Source of the DNA: Campylobacteraceae bacterium
GTDB lineage: Bacteria > Campylobacterota > Campylobacteria > Campylobacterales > Arcobacteraceae
DNA length: 64,000 nucleotides
Direction of reading: 5' to 3'
Assembly: GCA_013215945.1 (NCBI GenBank)
Contig: JABSOM010000008.1
Span: 62,001-126,000 of the forward strand
The notes below the pieces were generated by a model. It was given only the letters and a program-made list of their open reading frames with translations. It was not told the DNA's origin and did no database searches. This document shows, one piece after another, positions 8,107 through 16,774 of the stretch; the stretch's first letter is position 1, and the number at the start of each line of letters is the position of its first letter. The position numbers and the translations under genes are program-made.

Positions 8107-9180
8107 TTATTTTTTTGTTATAAACGGAAGTGCTGCAATATTTGCATCTATGCTTCCTCTTTTATCTTTTAATTGAAATGTACTTTCTTTATCAAATACA
8201 TCTACATCTACCATTGCAAAACCTATTCCTACGTTTAATGTAGGTGAATATGCAGCTGATGTTACAAAACCAACTTTAACATCGTTTTGGTAAACCTCAA
8301 AATCTTTTCTTGCAGATCTTCTTGACGTTGTTTTAAAAGGTAACAATAATCTACTTGTTCCTTCTTCTTTTTGTTTTTTAAGTGCATCACGTCCAATATA
8401 ATCTCTTTTTACATTAATAAACATAGAAAGATTTGCTTCAATAGGAGAAATTTCTTCACTTAAATCATTACCATATAAGGAATAACCCATTTCAAGTCTT
8501 AATGCATCCCTTGCCCCTAGACCAGCTGGTTTAACACCATCAGCTATTAAAGAATCCCATAATTTAACTGCAATATCAGCAGATACATACAATTCAAAAC
8601 CAAGCTCACCTGTATAACCAGTACGTGATAATAAACAATACTCATTCATTACAGTTGTTTCTACAAAAGAAAAGAATTTTAAATCATCCAAATTAATATC
8701 AAAATACTTTTCTAAAGCTTTTTTAGCATTTGGACCTTGAACATCTAGTTTTGCAAATTCATTTGATCGATCTTCAATTGTACCTACAGATATTCTTGAA
8801 GCAAATGTTTTATAATCAATTGCAGATCGCGAAGCATTTACAACTATCATTAATTCATCACTCGCTAATTTATAAACAATTAAATCATCAATTACTCCAC
8901 CATCCTCGTTCAGTAAAAAACCATATTTACATTTTCCAATAGGTAAAGCTTCAATATCAATAGTAACAGCAGTATTAATTCCACTTTCAACAATATCACC
9001 CTTGAAGAAAAACTCTCCCATATGTGAAGTATCAAAAATAGCTACATCATTTCTACAATATCCATGTTCAGCAATAATTCCTTCAAATTGTATTGGCATA
9101 TCCCAACCACAAAAAGGTACATTTTTTGCTTTTAACGTTTTCTGTGTTTCATAAAGCGGTGTTCTTAAAAGTGCTTCCAT
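8107..9180 (-). CDS. gcvT: aminomethyltransferase (glycine cleavage T protein)
   Basis: 357 residues. It transfers the methylene group from the H-protein-bound intermediate to tetrahydrofolate, releasing ammonia. Landmarks are FDTSHMGEFFFKG (about 48-60), LSRTGYTGELGFELYVS, and GLGARDALRLEMGYSLYG, followed by the GCV_T C-terminal barrel. Start at 9180 with AAGG six bases upstream. First gene of the gcvT-gcvH-gcvPA-gcvPB-lipA-lpdA run. Upstream on the minus strand there is a TATACT-like -10, and no glycine riboswitch pattern was recognised. Confidence 0.95.
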   Translation of the reverse strand: MEALLRTPLYETQKTLKAKNVPFCGWDMPIQFEGIIAEHGYCRNDVAIFDTSHMGEFFFKGDIVESGINTAVTIDIEALPIGKCKYGFLLNEDGGVIDDLIVYKLASDELMIVVNASRSAIDYKTFASRISVGTIEDRSNEFAKLDVQGPNAKKALEKYFDINLDDLKFFSFVETTVMNEYCLLSRTGYTGELGFELYVSADIAVKLWDSLIADGVKPAGLGARDALRLEMGYSLYGNDLSEEISPIEANLSMFINVKRDYIGRDALKKQKEEGTSRLLLPFKTTSRRSARKDFEVYQNDVKVGFVTSAAYSPTLNVGIGFAMVDVDVFDKESTFQLKDKRGSIDANIAALPFITKK

Positions 9181-9308
9181 ATTCTGCCTTCAAAAAAAGA
9201 TTTTTATATTCTTAAAGTATAAAATAAGAAAGAGGCACAATAGTATCAAAAGAGGGGAAAAAAGAAGTATTCTTTAATTTACATTAGTAAGGAATAATAT
9301 TCTTCTCT

Positions 9309-9998
9309 TTAAGTAGAGAGAACATTCAGTTTATATCCGGCTGCATAGATATTTTGAATGACATTTTTAGGTATTTTTTTTCGCAAACGTTTAATAATAT
9401 CTTTTAGTTTATTGCTACTCATTTCGCAATCATCAAAATCATCCCACAAATGTGAAGTGATTTCATCTATAGTAAATACCCTATCATTTTTTGAACTTAA
9501 AATATCAAATAACAAAATTTCATGTTTGGTGAGTTTTATTTCTTCTTTTTTGCAAAAAAGTTTATGCGACGTTTTATCCCAAGAGAAATCCTCTTCAAGC
9601 TTTAAGAGTTTGCCTTTTCCACTTAATTCTTTGAACTGTTTAACTGCTTCATTAAGGGCCTCTTTTAATTCAATACGGGAAATAGGTTTTGGCAAATACT
9701 TAGTAAGATTAAGTTCTGCAGCAAAAAGGAGTTTATCTTGTTCTAAATGGGCGGTTAAAATTATAATCCGTGTTGTTTTATCTTTTAAACGTATTTTTTT
9801 TGCCAATTCTAGGCCATTTAATTTTGGCATGTTAATATCTAAGAGTAAAATATTGGGTTGATGTTCTTCATAAAGTTTAAAAGCCTCCTGCCCATTTGAG
9901 ACAGAATAAACATCTTTGAAATAACGCTGTAAATAATTAGTATAATTAAGCCTTGTTTGTTCTTCATCTTCTGCATATAAAATACTTGCATTAATCAT
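9309..9998 (-). CDS. OmpR-type two-component response regulator
   Basis: 229 residues. Receiver domain at 1-120 with acidic pocket E10/D11, phospho-acceptor D54 in LLLDINMPK and conserved K104 in YLPKPIS. The C-terminal winged-helix effector domain (about 135-225) has the TKHEILLFDIL and IKRLRKKIPKNVI segments typical of OmpR/PhoB-like DNA binding. Encoded 3 bases after the kinase gene, so the two form an operon and a pair. No target genes are apparent. The neighbours are gcvT downstream and a small exported protein upstream in divergent orientation. Confidence 0.9.
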   Translation of the reverse strand: MINASILYAEDEEQTRLNYTNYLQRYFKDVYSVSNGQEAFKLYEEHQPNILLLDINMPKLNGLELAKKIRLKDKTTRIIILTAHLEQDKLLFAAELNLTKYLPKPISRIELKEALNEAVKQFKELSGKGKLLKLEEDFSWDKTSHKLFCKKEEIKLTKHEILLFDILSSKNDRVFTIDEITSHLWDDFDDCEMSSNKLKDIIKRLRKKIPKNVIQNIYAAGYKLNVLST

Positions 9999-10001
9999 TG
10001 T

Positions 10002-10838
10002 TTACCTTTCTTTTAAAGAAATGCGAAAACTTGCGCCTTCTTTTTCATTTTGAACACTTAAAAAACCATGCATGGATTTTTCAATAATCATCTTAGCCAT
10101 ACATAAACCATGCCCAGTTCCTTGTGAATGGGGTTTTGTTGTAAAATACGCATCAAATATTTTATCAAAATATTCATTCTCAACCCCGCCAGCATTGTCT
10201 GTTATTTTTAAGATTGCATTGTTATTTTCAAGATATATTTCAATAGATATTTTTTTATTTTTAATATTTCTCTCTTCCAGCACATCTTTTGCATTGTTTA
10301 AAAGAACCAACAAAGCTTGAACAAACTCTTTTTTTACACCCTTAATTAAAGAATCTTTTTTAATATTCAATTTACATACGATTCGTTTTGATTCAAGCAG
10401 TTTATATATCAATTCAAAAGCATCATCAAAAGCATCTTTCATTGAAAATACTTCTTTTTTGTCATTGGGCTGAAGATAATTGTTAAAAGAAGTAATAGTA
10501 TCTGACATATAAAAGGTTAGTTTTTCAATCTCATTTAAATGGTCTTCTAGTTTTTTCTGAGACAGTTTATTTTCTTCAAAATCTGCTTCTATATTTAAAA
10601 CAACAGAATTAATTTGAGAAAGGGGTTGTTTCCATTGATGTGCAATATGAGCTAAGGTTTCACCAATAGCAGCTAATTTAGATTGTGCAATTAATAATTT
10701 GTCTTTTTCTCTTAATTCTAAGAGCTGCTTTTTCACTTCTTCTTCTAGGTTTTTATTATAATATTGTTGATTTTTTCTTTTGTTAAAAATCAAAAAAATC
10801 AAAAAACCAAGAAAAAAAACAATTATTAGCTCATTCAT
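10002..10838 (-). CDS. sensor histidine kinase without periplasmic sensor domain
   Basis: 278 residues. One N-terminal membrane helix (about 3-18) is followed by a charged coiled coil (about 25-55), then the dimerisation/phospho-acceptor helix with H67 in HIAHQWKQPL, the form common in Campylobacterota. The ATPase domain shows the N-box near LLNNAKDVLEE, DNAGG and GTGHGL. No periplasmic loop or PAS domain is present, so sensing must occur at the membrane or coiled coil, or through a partner protein. It forms an operon with the response regulator that follows. Confidence 0.9.
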   Translation of the reverse strand: MNELIIVFFLGFLIFLIFNKRKNQQYYNKNLEEEVKKQLLELREKDKLLIAQSKLAAIGETLAHIAHQWKQPLSQINSVVLNIEADFEENKLSQKKLEDHLNEIEKLTFYMSDTITSFNNYLQPNDKKEVFSMKDAFDDAFELIYKLLESKRIVCKLNIKKDSLIKGVKKEFVQALLVLLNNAKDVLEERNIKNKKISIEIYLENNNAILKITDNAGGVENEYFDKIFDAYFTTKPHSQGTGHGLCMAKMIIEKSMHGFLSVQNEKEGASFRISLKER

Positions 10839-10975
10839 ATAAACCTCATAAAATAAAAAAATTATACATCAAAGTGCTTAAATTATACCTAGATGTATAT
10901 TTTTATTAAATTTTCGTTAACCATTAATTAACTTTAAATGCCTATTATTCTACAATTCATAAAAGGAAAAATACC

Positions 10976-11428
10976 ATGAAAAAATTACTATTATTATTAA
11001 CATTAAGTATATTTGCAATAGCAAATCCAATGAAAGTAGGCGATACATTAGCCAACATCACTTTACAAGATCAATTTGAAACAAAACAAACAGTAGCAAA
11101 TGATACAAAAACTATCTTAGTTGCTTACGATAAAGATATTTCTTCTTTATTAAAAGAATTTTTATTATCTAAAGAAGGTGACTTCTTAAGCGCTAATAAT
11201 GCTGTTTATATTGGAGATATCAGAGGGATGCCTTCATTAATTGCAAGATTTTTTGCCATTCCAAAAATGAAAAAATATCCTTTCAAAATCTTATTTTTAG
11301 ATGAAGCAAATGAAAACTTTCTTGATAAAAAAGAAGATATGATTACAGTATATCAATTAACAGATGGTAAAATATCAAACGTTAGTTTTGTAAAAACAAC
11401 TGAAGAATTAGAAAACTTATTTAACTAG
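10976..11428 (+). CDS. small exported protein, thioredoxin-fold-like
   Basis: 150 residues with a signal peptide (MKKLLLLLTLSIFAIA, cut near ANP). The mature part begins with MKVGDTLANITLQDQ, a start seen in redoxin-like periplasmic proteins, but no CxxC pair is present, so it is not an ordinary disulfide reductase. Later segments such as YPFKILFLDEANENF are consistent with a thioredoxin-like core. A similar small family is common in Arcobacter-like genomes with uncertain naming. Preceded by AAAGGA seven bases before the ATG. It converges with purN and their ends overlap by 12 bases. Confidence 0.65.
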   Translation: MKKLLLLLTLSIFAIANPMKVGDTLANITLQDQFETKQTVANDTKTILVAYDKDISSLLKEFLLSKEGDFLSANNAVYIGDIRGMPSLIARFFAIPKMKKYPFKILFLDEANENFLDKKEDMITVYQLTDGKISNVSFVKTTEELENLFN

Positions 11429-11992
11429 TTTTACAAACGCTTCTACAATAGCTATAGTTTCAAGAGCTTTGACTCTTGATTCTATACTGTCTACACTTTC
11501 ATTCTTTTCTATATTTAATTCTTTTTGAATCACAAAAGAACCTTCATCATAGTTTTCATTGACATAATGTATTGTTGCCCCACTCTTTGTAGCATGTGAT
11601 TTAAATACCGCTTCATGTACAAAACGTCCATACATTCCCCTACCTCCAAAATTGGGCAATAAAGCAGGATGAGAATTGATTATTTTATTCGGATATGCAG
11701 CTAAGAGATTTTTTTCTATTTTTTTCATAAATCCCGATAAAAAAACAAAATCACATTTATGTTTAAGTAAAAGTTCTGTGATTTTTTCATCAATATTTTC
11801 ATTCGGATATTTTTTAGTATTAACAAGGAAATTAGGAATATTTCTAGTTTGCGCATTTTTAAGTACATTTGCATTGCTATTATTTGATATTACAACTGTA
11901 ATCTCTGCTTTTAGAACTTCTGTTTGGATTGCTTCATACAAAGCATCAAAACCACTTCCATTGTAAGAAGATAATATACCTATTTTTGTCAT
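11417..11992 (-). CDS. purN: phosphoribosylglycinamide formyltransferase
   Basis: About 191 residues. It formylates GAR with 10-formyl-tetrahydrofolate in purine synthesis. Seen are the N-terminal IGILSSYNGSGFDAL and the catalytic region NSHPALLPNFGGRGMYG with the histidine and the downstream ATIHYVNENYDEGSFV loop. The open frame runs to 12016 (MNYKTRLK extra), but the internal ATG (MTKIGIL) follows AAGG at the right distance and gives the normal family start. Its folate cofactor links it to one-carbon units from the nearby glycine cleavage genes. Confidence 0.92.
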   Translation of the reverse strand: MTKIGILSSYNGSGFDALYEAIQTEVLKAEITVVISNNSNANVLKNAQTRNIPNFLVNTKKYPNENIDEKITELLLKHKCDFVFLSGFMKKIEKNLLAAYPNKIINSHPALLPNFGGRGMYGRFVHEAVFKSHATKSGATIHYVNENYDEGSFVIQKELNIEKNESVDSIESRVKALETIAIVEAFVKLVK

Positions 11993-12130
11993 TTTTAACC
12001 TTGTTTTATAATTCATTAATTTTGGATTATAGCTTTATACAAATTAAACATCCCTATTTTAAGTCTTTTTTAACAATTTTTTTTCTTATGTTATAATACG
12101 CGTATTAAACAAGAAGGTTTTTGAAAAAAT

Positions 12131-13597
12131 ATGGAAAATCAAGAAAGAAAAACACAAAAATTTATCGTAAAATTCTTCCCGGAAATTATGATTAAAGGTT
12201 CTGCTGCTAAAAAACAAATGTCGGGACAACTTTATAATAATATCTGCAAATTAACGCAAAGAGTTTCTGAGGATATTAATGTAAAAAAATTCTCTGATAA
12301 ACTGGAAGTAGTATGCCCTATTGAAGTGGTTAATGAAGTAAGAATGATACTTTTAGAAACTCCTGGAATTGAGCAAGTACTTGAGGCTTTACAATTTGAT
12401 AATACAGGAACACTTGAATTAATCAAAGAAAAAGTAAATGAACAAATGGCCCACACTATACAAAACAAATCTTTTGTAGTTCGTGCTAAAAGAAGCGGTA
12501 CGCATACCTTTAAATCTCCCTTATTAGAACAAACTGTAGGGGGTTTTATGTTAAGCAGAAATCCTGGTTCAAGAGTAGATTTACACAATCCTGATGTTAC
12601 TATTAGAATTGAGCTAATTAATACACAATTAAATATCATTACCTTAAAACACAAAGGATTAGCTGGTTTTCCAATAGGAACACAAGGCAGTATTTTGTCT
12701 TTAATGTCAGGGGGTTTTGATTCTACAGTGGCCTCTTATTTAACCATGAAAAGAGGTCTTAAAACGCACTTTATTTTCTTTAATTTAGGTGGTTTGGCAC
12801 ATGAAATTGGCGTAAAACAAGTGGCTTTTTATTTATGGAAAAAATTTGGTTCTTCTCATAGAGTTTCTTTTATTTCTGTGCCTTTTGATGATGTTTTAAC
12901 AGAACTTTTCAAATCAACAAACCCCTCTTATATGGGTGTTACTTTAAAAAGACTAATGTTAAAAGCTTCTGAAAAAATAGCAGATGCAATGGAAATAGAT
13001 GCTTTAGTAACCGGAGAGAGTGTGGCGCAAGTTTCTTCTCAAACGCTGCGAAACTTAGCGTTAATTGATCAAGCCTGTAATAAATTAATATTACGACCTT
13101 TATCTACTATGAACAAACCAGAAATCATTGATATTGCAAATGATATAGGAACAAGACGTTTTGCAGAACAAATGCCTGAATATTGTGGGGTAATATCTAA
13201 AAACCCTATTATTCATGGTTCTTTTAAAAGAATGGCAGAAGAAGACAAAAAATTTGATTATTCTGTTTTAGATAAAGCCGTAGAAGAATCAAAAAGTATT
13301 TATGTGGATGAAATAATTGATGATATTAAATCCATAGCTCAAGTTGAAGTAATAAGTGATATCTCAAGCGGAGAATATGTAATCATTGATATTAGAGCAG
13401 AAGATACTTGTATTGAAACTTCTTGTGAAACATTAAAAATTCCTTTTTACAATTTAAAAAATGAATTTAAAAAACTTCCAACAAACAAAGAATATTTACT
13501 TTATTGTGAAAAAGGTATTATGAGTCAATTACATGCCCAATACCTACAAGATGCACAAGATTATAAAAATATAAGAGTATATAGACCAAAAGACTAA
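12131..13597 (+). CDS. thiI: tRNA 4-thiouridine synthetase with rhodanese domain
   Basis: 488 residues. It activates U8 of tRNA by adenylation and transfers sulfur. It is also linked to thiamine thiazole synthesis in some bacteria. Order of parts: ferredoxin-like/THUMP region (about 1-180, with FPEIMIKGSAAKKQM), PP-loop ATP pyrophosphatase (SLMSGGFDSTVASY near 192), and a C-terminal rhodanese domain (about 395-485) whose active-site cysteine is in LLYCEKG. The long form with rhodanese can carry persulfide itself. It converges with the GDPD gene across a strong hairpin. Confidence 0.95.
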   Translation: MENQERKTQKFIVKFFPEIMIKGSAAKKQMSGQLYNNICKLTQRVSEDINVKKFSDKLEVVCPIEVVNEVRMILLETPGIEQVLEALQFDNTGTLELIKEKVNEQMAHTIQNKSFVVRAKRSGTHTFKSPLLEQTVGGFMLSRNPGSRVDLHNPDVTIRIELINTQLNIITLKHKGLAGFPIGTQGSILSLMSGGFDSTVASYLTMKRGLKTHFIFFNLGGLAHEIGVKQVAFYLWKKFGSSHRVSFISVPFDDVLTELFKSTNPSYMGVTLKRLMLKASEKIADAMEIDALVTGESVAQVSSQTLRNLALIDQACNKLILRPLSTMNKPEIIDIANDIGTRRFAEQMPEYCGVISKNPIIHGSFKRMAEEDKKFDYSVLDKAVEESKSIYVDEIIDDIKSIAQVEVISDISSGEYVIIDIRAEDTCIETSCETLKIPFYNLKNEFKKLPTNKEYLLYCEKGIMSQLHAQYLQDAQDYKNIRVYRPKD

Positions 13598-13606
13598 CAA
13601 GTGATT

Positions 13607-13630
13607 CAGAAAGAGTCTAAACTCTTTCTG
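13607..13630. terminator. bidirectional terminator hairpin between thiI and GDPD gene
   Basis: CAGAAAGAGT and ACTCTTTCTG form a perfect 10-bp stem around a CTAA loop, located in the 43-base gap between two convergent stops. It is flanked by T-rich sequence on the plus side. Confidence 0.75.
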
Positions 13631-13640
13631 TCTCTACTTA

Positions 13641-14870
13641 TTATAAACCTTTGCAATTTGCGTAATACGTAACGGTTGCTGGCCAATCTGAAAACATTCC
13701 TTTTATTTTCACATCTTGGGCTAAAACATCTAAAACTTCATACATATCACCATCGTTATTGATAATATCTTTGGTACTTTGATAATACCATCCTCCTCCA
13801 TCTTTTAAGAAACCAGAACGTTCTAGCGTCCATGTAATGATATTCATATTATATTTTTGTGCTTCTTTTGCATATAAAGAAGGAACAATATTTTTATCTT
13901 TATCAAGCGTAAGTAAAGCCCACATTGGAGGCGCTATATAATTAATACCTAAGTCTTTAAAATTTTTCATTTTTTCTATTTGTTTTTTTGTACCACCTTC
14001 TTCTTTATAAACAACATCATCTAAATAAACCGCTTGTTTACCAAAGTTAGGCTCATTCTTAATCCAATATTTAATATCTTCCAAATTAAAAGATTGGGCA
14101 AAAACATCAGAAGCTTTAACCTTGGCTTCTTTGTATTCATTAATCATTTGCTGTGCATAATCTTTTTGAGTATAACCTTTATAAGGCATAGGAACTGAAG
14201 CTTTTTTTAATTCTGGTGTCATTTTTACACCCAGTTCTTTAAACAAAACAATACTCTCTTTATGTGTCATTAAAGTACCTTCTTGCGTATATAAATCGGT
14301 TCTCCAAGAAGCAGTTGCATTCACATATTCTTCAACACTTAAGGCATTTTTATCAAAAGCATCCATTTTTCCTTTTAAGGTTTTAAACTCTGCAAGTGTA
14401 ATATCAGTTGTTTTACACAAAGCATTGGCATCTTTTATTTGTTTTCCTTCTTTATTAAAAACAGCTGGGCTAAAAGGAACAGAACATTTTGAGGCTAAAG
14501 GGCTTAATAAAATATTTGTAGTTGTATGTAAATCACTTTGAGAATGTCTACACACAAGCTGTTTATCTTTTGTAAAAGTAACATCACACTCTATAATTCC
14601 AGCTCCCATTTTAGAAGCGGCAAGATAAGATTCTTTTGTATGTTCAGGAAACTGCAAAGATGCACCTCTGTGTCCAATAGAAAATTCAGATTTTTTTGGA
14701 ATTTCATTTTTGCACATCAATAATTCATCTTTTAGTTTACTGTCTTTCATCGTACTTACTAAATAATAAGGTCTTACTCCCAATTGAATATTTTCAATTG
14801 CTAAAAGATTTAAAGGAAGAAAAAAACTTCCTATAAAAACAATAATCGCTGTTTTTGTATTTTTTGTCAT
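13641..14870 (-). CDS. exported glycerophosphodiester phosphodiesterase
   Basis: 409 residues. Residues 1 to about 25 look like a signal peptide ([18 protein letters not shown]). The GDPD catalytic signature follows: [18 protein letters not shown] near 83, IIECDV, and RHSQSDL. It hydrolyses glycerophosphodiesters such as glycerophosphoglycerol to glycerol-3-phosphate plus an alcohol, here probably in the periplasm. It is longer than the minimal family of about 250 residues, having an insert around 130-190, and resembles the GlpQ-like periplasmic class. Lone gene. The next two genes along, a cytidylyltransferase and a CDP-alcohol phosphatidyltransferase, also deal with phosphoalcohols, but nothing ties them directly. 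Confidence 0.88.
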   Translation of the reverse strand: MTKNTKTAIIVFIGSFFLPLNLLAIENIQLGVRPYYLVSTMKDSKLKDELLMCKNEIPKKSEFSIGHRGASLQFPEHTKESYLAASKMGAGIIECDVTFTKDKQLVCRHSQSDLHTTTNILLSPLASKCSVPFSPAVFNKEGKQIKDANALCKTTDITLAEFKTLKGKMDAFDKNALSVEEYVNATASWRTDLYTQEGTLMTHKESIVLFKELGVKMTPELKKASVPMPYKGYTQKDYAQQMINEYKEAKVKASDVFAQSFNLEDIKYWIKNEPNFGKQAVYLDDVVYKEEGGTKKQIEKMKNFKDLGINYIAPPMWALLTLDKDKNIVPSLYAKEAQKYNMNIITWTLERSGFLKDGGGWYYQSTKDIINNDGDMYEVLDVLAQDVKIKGMFSDWPATVTYYANCKGL

Positions 14871-15280
14871 ACTATTTCCTTACAAAAATACCAGTATATT
14901 TAACTAAATAAAAAGTATTTACACCAGTAAACATTGAAATTGTTTAGATATATTTTAGAAACAATTTCTACAAATAAACATAATAATAACATAACGTTAT
15001 AACGTATAATTATATTACATAAATAATGCTACTTTGTCAAGGATAATAATATATTACTTTATTAATATTTTTTTATTCTAAAAATAAATTTTTATGCCTA
15101 TTTTAATGCCTGAATTTTAATGTTTTAAAAGTTATTTGGGGGAAATTTCATAGAATACTCTAAAGTAGAAAAAAAGTATTTCTCTATAAATACTTGTCAT
15201 GATTATTTTCAAGAATAAAGGTTTTTTTCTTGTTTATTCAAAAAATACATGTGAAGTTTATTTGATATTATAATACTTAG

Positions 15281-15410
15281 CTCTCGTAGAAATTTAAAAG
15301 AGGAAGGAAATAAAAATAAAAGTCTAAAGAACAAATTTACTTAGCCCTCTTATCTTTAATATACAATCAGAACTTAAAAAATATTTGCCAGTTCTGATTG
15401 TTCTTTTTTA
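15281..15410 (+). ncRNA. candidate small RNA of about 130 nt
   Basis: A perfect TATAAT at 15269-15274 would set a start near 15281. The predicted transcript contains GAGG and CCTC patches that could pair (near 15300 and 15346) and ends in ACAATCAGAAC / GTTCTGATTGT, an 11-bp perfect stem at 15363-15401 followed by TCTTTTTT, a textbook intrinsic terminator. No coding gene on the plus strand precedes the terminator, so it must end a non-coding transcript. It could not be matched to a known RNA family by eye. Confidence 0.55.
15363..15410 (+). terminator. intrinsic terminator of the small-RNA candidate
   Basis: An 11-bp perfect stem with a 17-base A/T-rich loop followed by a T-run. The adjacent cytidylyltransferase gene is on the opposite strand and ends at 15458, so the hairpin might also act on minus-strand transcription leaving that gene, though that side has a poorer U-tract. 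Confidence 0.75.
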
Positions 15411-15457
15411 GTACAAAACAATATATATATTATTCTTTACTTTAATAACTTTAGCTC

Positions 15458-15901
15458 TTAAGCAATAACATTTGCTGCGAACTTACCTTTATGTGATTGA
15501 GCCACTACATTTTGTTTAATTTTTGTAGAAGATGTTTGAGGATTATAAGACACTTGAACAATCTTTTTTCCCTTGGATTTAAGATATTTTTCTACAGCAA
15601 GATTATGTGGTTTATCTCCCCAATCTTCGCCTATTACAAAAATATCAACATCTAATTCCTTACAAGCGCTTACATAGTCAAGTTTATCATAGAATACTAC
15701 ATCATCAACACAACGTAGTGCTTTAAGCATTTCCATTCTTTGATTTAAAGGAATAACAGGAACATTTCTTTTATAAGAAGCAACCACTTCATCAGAAGCA
15801 ACGCCAACTACAAATTTATCTCCTAGTGTTTTACAATATTCTAATAAATCTAAATGTCCAACATGCAACAAATCAAAGGTACCAACAGTATATACAAGCA
15901 T
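15458..15901 (-). CDS. glycerol-3-phosphate cytidylyltransferase-like nucleotidyltransferase
   Basis: 147 residues. Cytidylyltransferase fold with GTFDLLHVGH (HxGH at 13-16), R55 in NQRMEM and the SSTKIK motif at 124-129. These place it with TagD/GCT-type enzymes that make CDP-alcohols such as CDP-glycerol, although the RfaE-like adenylyltransferase class cannot be excluded. It is divergently transcribed from a CDP-alcohol phosphatidyltransferase gene with 67 bases between the starts. The substrate is not readable from sequence. No teichoic-acid genes are nearby, so a cell-wall role is unlikely. Confidence 0.8.
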   Translation of the reverse strand: MLVYTVGTFDLLHVGHLDLLEYCKTLGDKFVVGVASDEVVASYKRNVPVIPLNQRMEMLKALRCVDDVVFYDKLDYVSACKELDVDIFVIGEDWGDKPHNLAVEKYLKSKGKKIVQVSYNPQTSSTKIKQNVVAQSHKGKFAANVIA

Positions 15902-15968
15902 AAATTACTCTCCTAATATTTGTGCTATAATAGCATCTTTACACCTCAAATTCAAGGACATACGTTTT

Positions 15969-16619
15969 ATGCCAAAAGATGATACATTAAATAACAAACA
16001 ACCCACTATTCTTTCTTATGTAAAAGACCTTCCAAATCTTTTATCGCTTTCAGGACTTGCTTGTACTGTTTTAGCTATATATTTCTCTATTATTGAAGTA
16101 TATGCAGCTGCTATGATTGGTATGGTTTGGGCTGTTGCTTTTGATTGGGCCGATGGTTTAGTCGCACGAAAACTAAAAGGAAGAACTGCAACTGATGCTA
16201 AATTTGGTGGACAACTTGATGTTGTTATAGATATTGTTAGTTATGGAGTTACTCCAGCTGTTTTACTTTTAAGTTATGGAAAGTTTGAGCCTATTTATTT
16301 AATAGGTGCTTTTATTATGTTAGCAGCAGCAGCTATAAGACTTAGTTATTTTTCTACTTATGGACTAGCAGGAGGCAGCAAATATACAGGTCTTGCACTT
16401 GATGTTAATAGTTTGGTTTTAGTTTTTGTATTTTTGTTTGAAGGCTTATTTGATCACAGTACTTTTTTAGTAATTTTTACCATAGTAGGCGTTGGTTTGG
16501 CTATTTTAAATGTTTCTGAAATTAAAACACCAAAACTTTCTGGAAATCCTAGAAATGTTTATTTACTTGCAGCATATACCTTAGGTATTTCACTTTTTTA
16601 TGGACTTCAATTAATATAA
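15969..16619 (+). CDS. pssA: CDP-alcohol phosphatidyltransferase (PssA-like)
   Basis: 216 residues with about six membrane helices. The family motif DG-xx-AR ... G-xxx-D-xxx-D is seen at D62-G63, A66-R67, G80, D84 and D88. The spacing between AR and G is 12 residues where most members have 8. It most likely makes phosphatidylserine from CDP-diacylglycerol and serine, the usual route to phosphatidylethanolamine. The altered spacing and the divergent cytidylyltransferase neighbour leave room for another alcohol acceptor. A strong hairpin follows the stop. Confidence 0.78.
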   Translation: MPKDDTLNNKQPTILSYVKDLPNLLSLSGLACTVLAIYFSIIEVYAAAMIGMVWAVAFDWADGLVARKLKGRTATDAKFGGQLDVVIDIVSYGVTPAVLLLSYGKFEPIYLIGAFIMLAAAAIRLSYFSTYGLAGGSKYTGLALDVNSLVLVFVFLFEGLFDHSTFLVIFTIVGVGLAILNVSEIKTPKLSGNPRNVYLLAAYTLGISLFYGLQLI

Positions 16620-16626
16620 ACCTTGG

Positions 16627-16656
16627 AGTATAAGCAGATAAGCATCTGCTTATACT
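16627..16656 (+). terminator. terminator hairpin after the CDP-alcohol phosphatidyltransferase
   Basis: AGTATAAGCAGAT / ATCTGCTTATACT form a perfect 13-bp stem around AAGC, 7 bases after the stop codon. The U-tract is interrupted (TAGAAAAATTCTTTCT), so termination may depend mostly on the stem. Confidence 0.7.
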
Positions 16657-16774
16657 TAGAAAAATTCTTTCTTTAAAATAAAAAAATCTTACATTATAAT
16701 TCTTAATCATTTTCTCTTTTGTAATCATACTGCAATTATTTACTGTTAAACTTTTAAAAAAGCAGGAAATTAAC

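Larger units (their letters stand above)
14871..15457. other. 587-base intergenic region, no protein gene seen
   Basis: Very AT-rich stretch between the GDPD gene and the cytidylyltransferase gene, both on the minus strand. No start codon with a convincing ribosome site opens a reading frame on either strand. Its right half contains a promoter-like box and a strong terminator on the plus strand, annotated separately as a small-RNA candidate. The left half (14871-15240) shows only short AT-rich repeats and presumably holds the GDPD promoter. Confidence 0.6.

Noticed and set aside
9181-9308. Glycine riboswitch upstream of gcvT
   Set aside because: The gap is too short and too A/T-rich, and none of the tandem glycine-aptamer signatures is visible.
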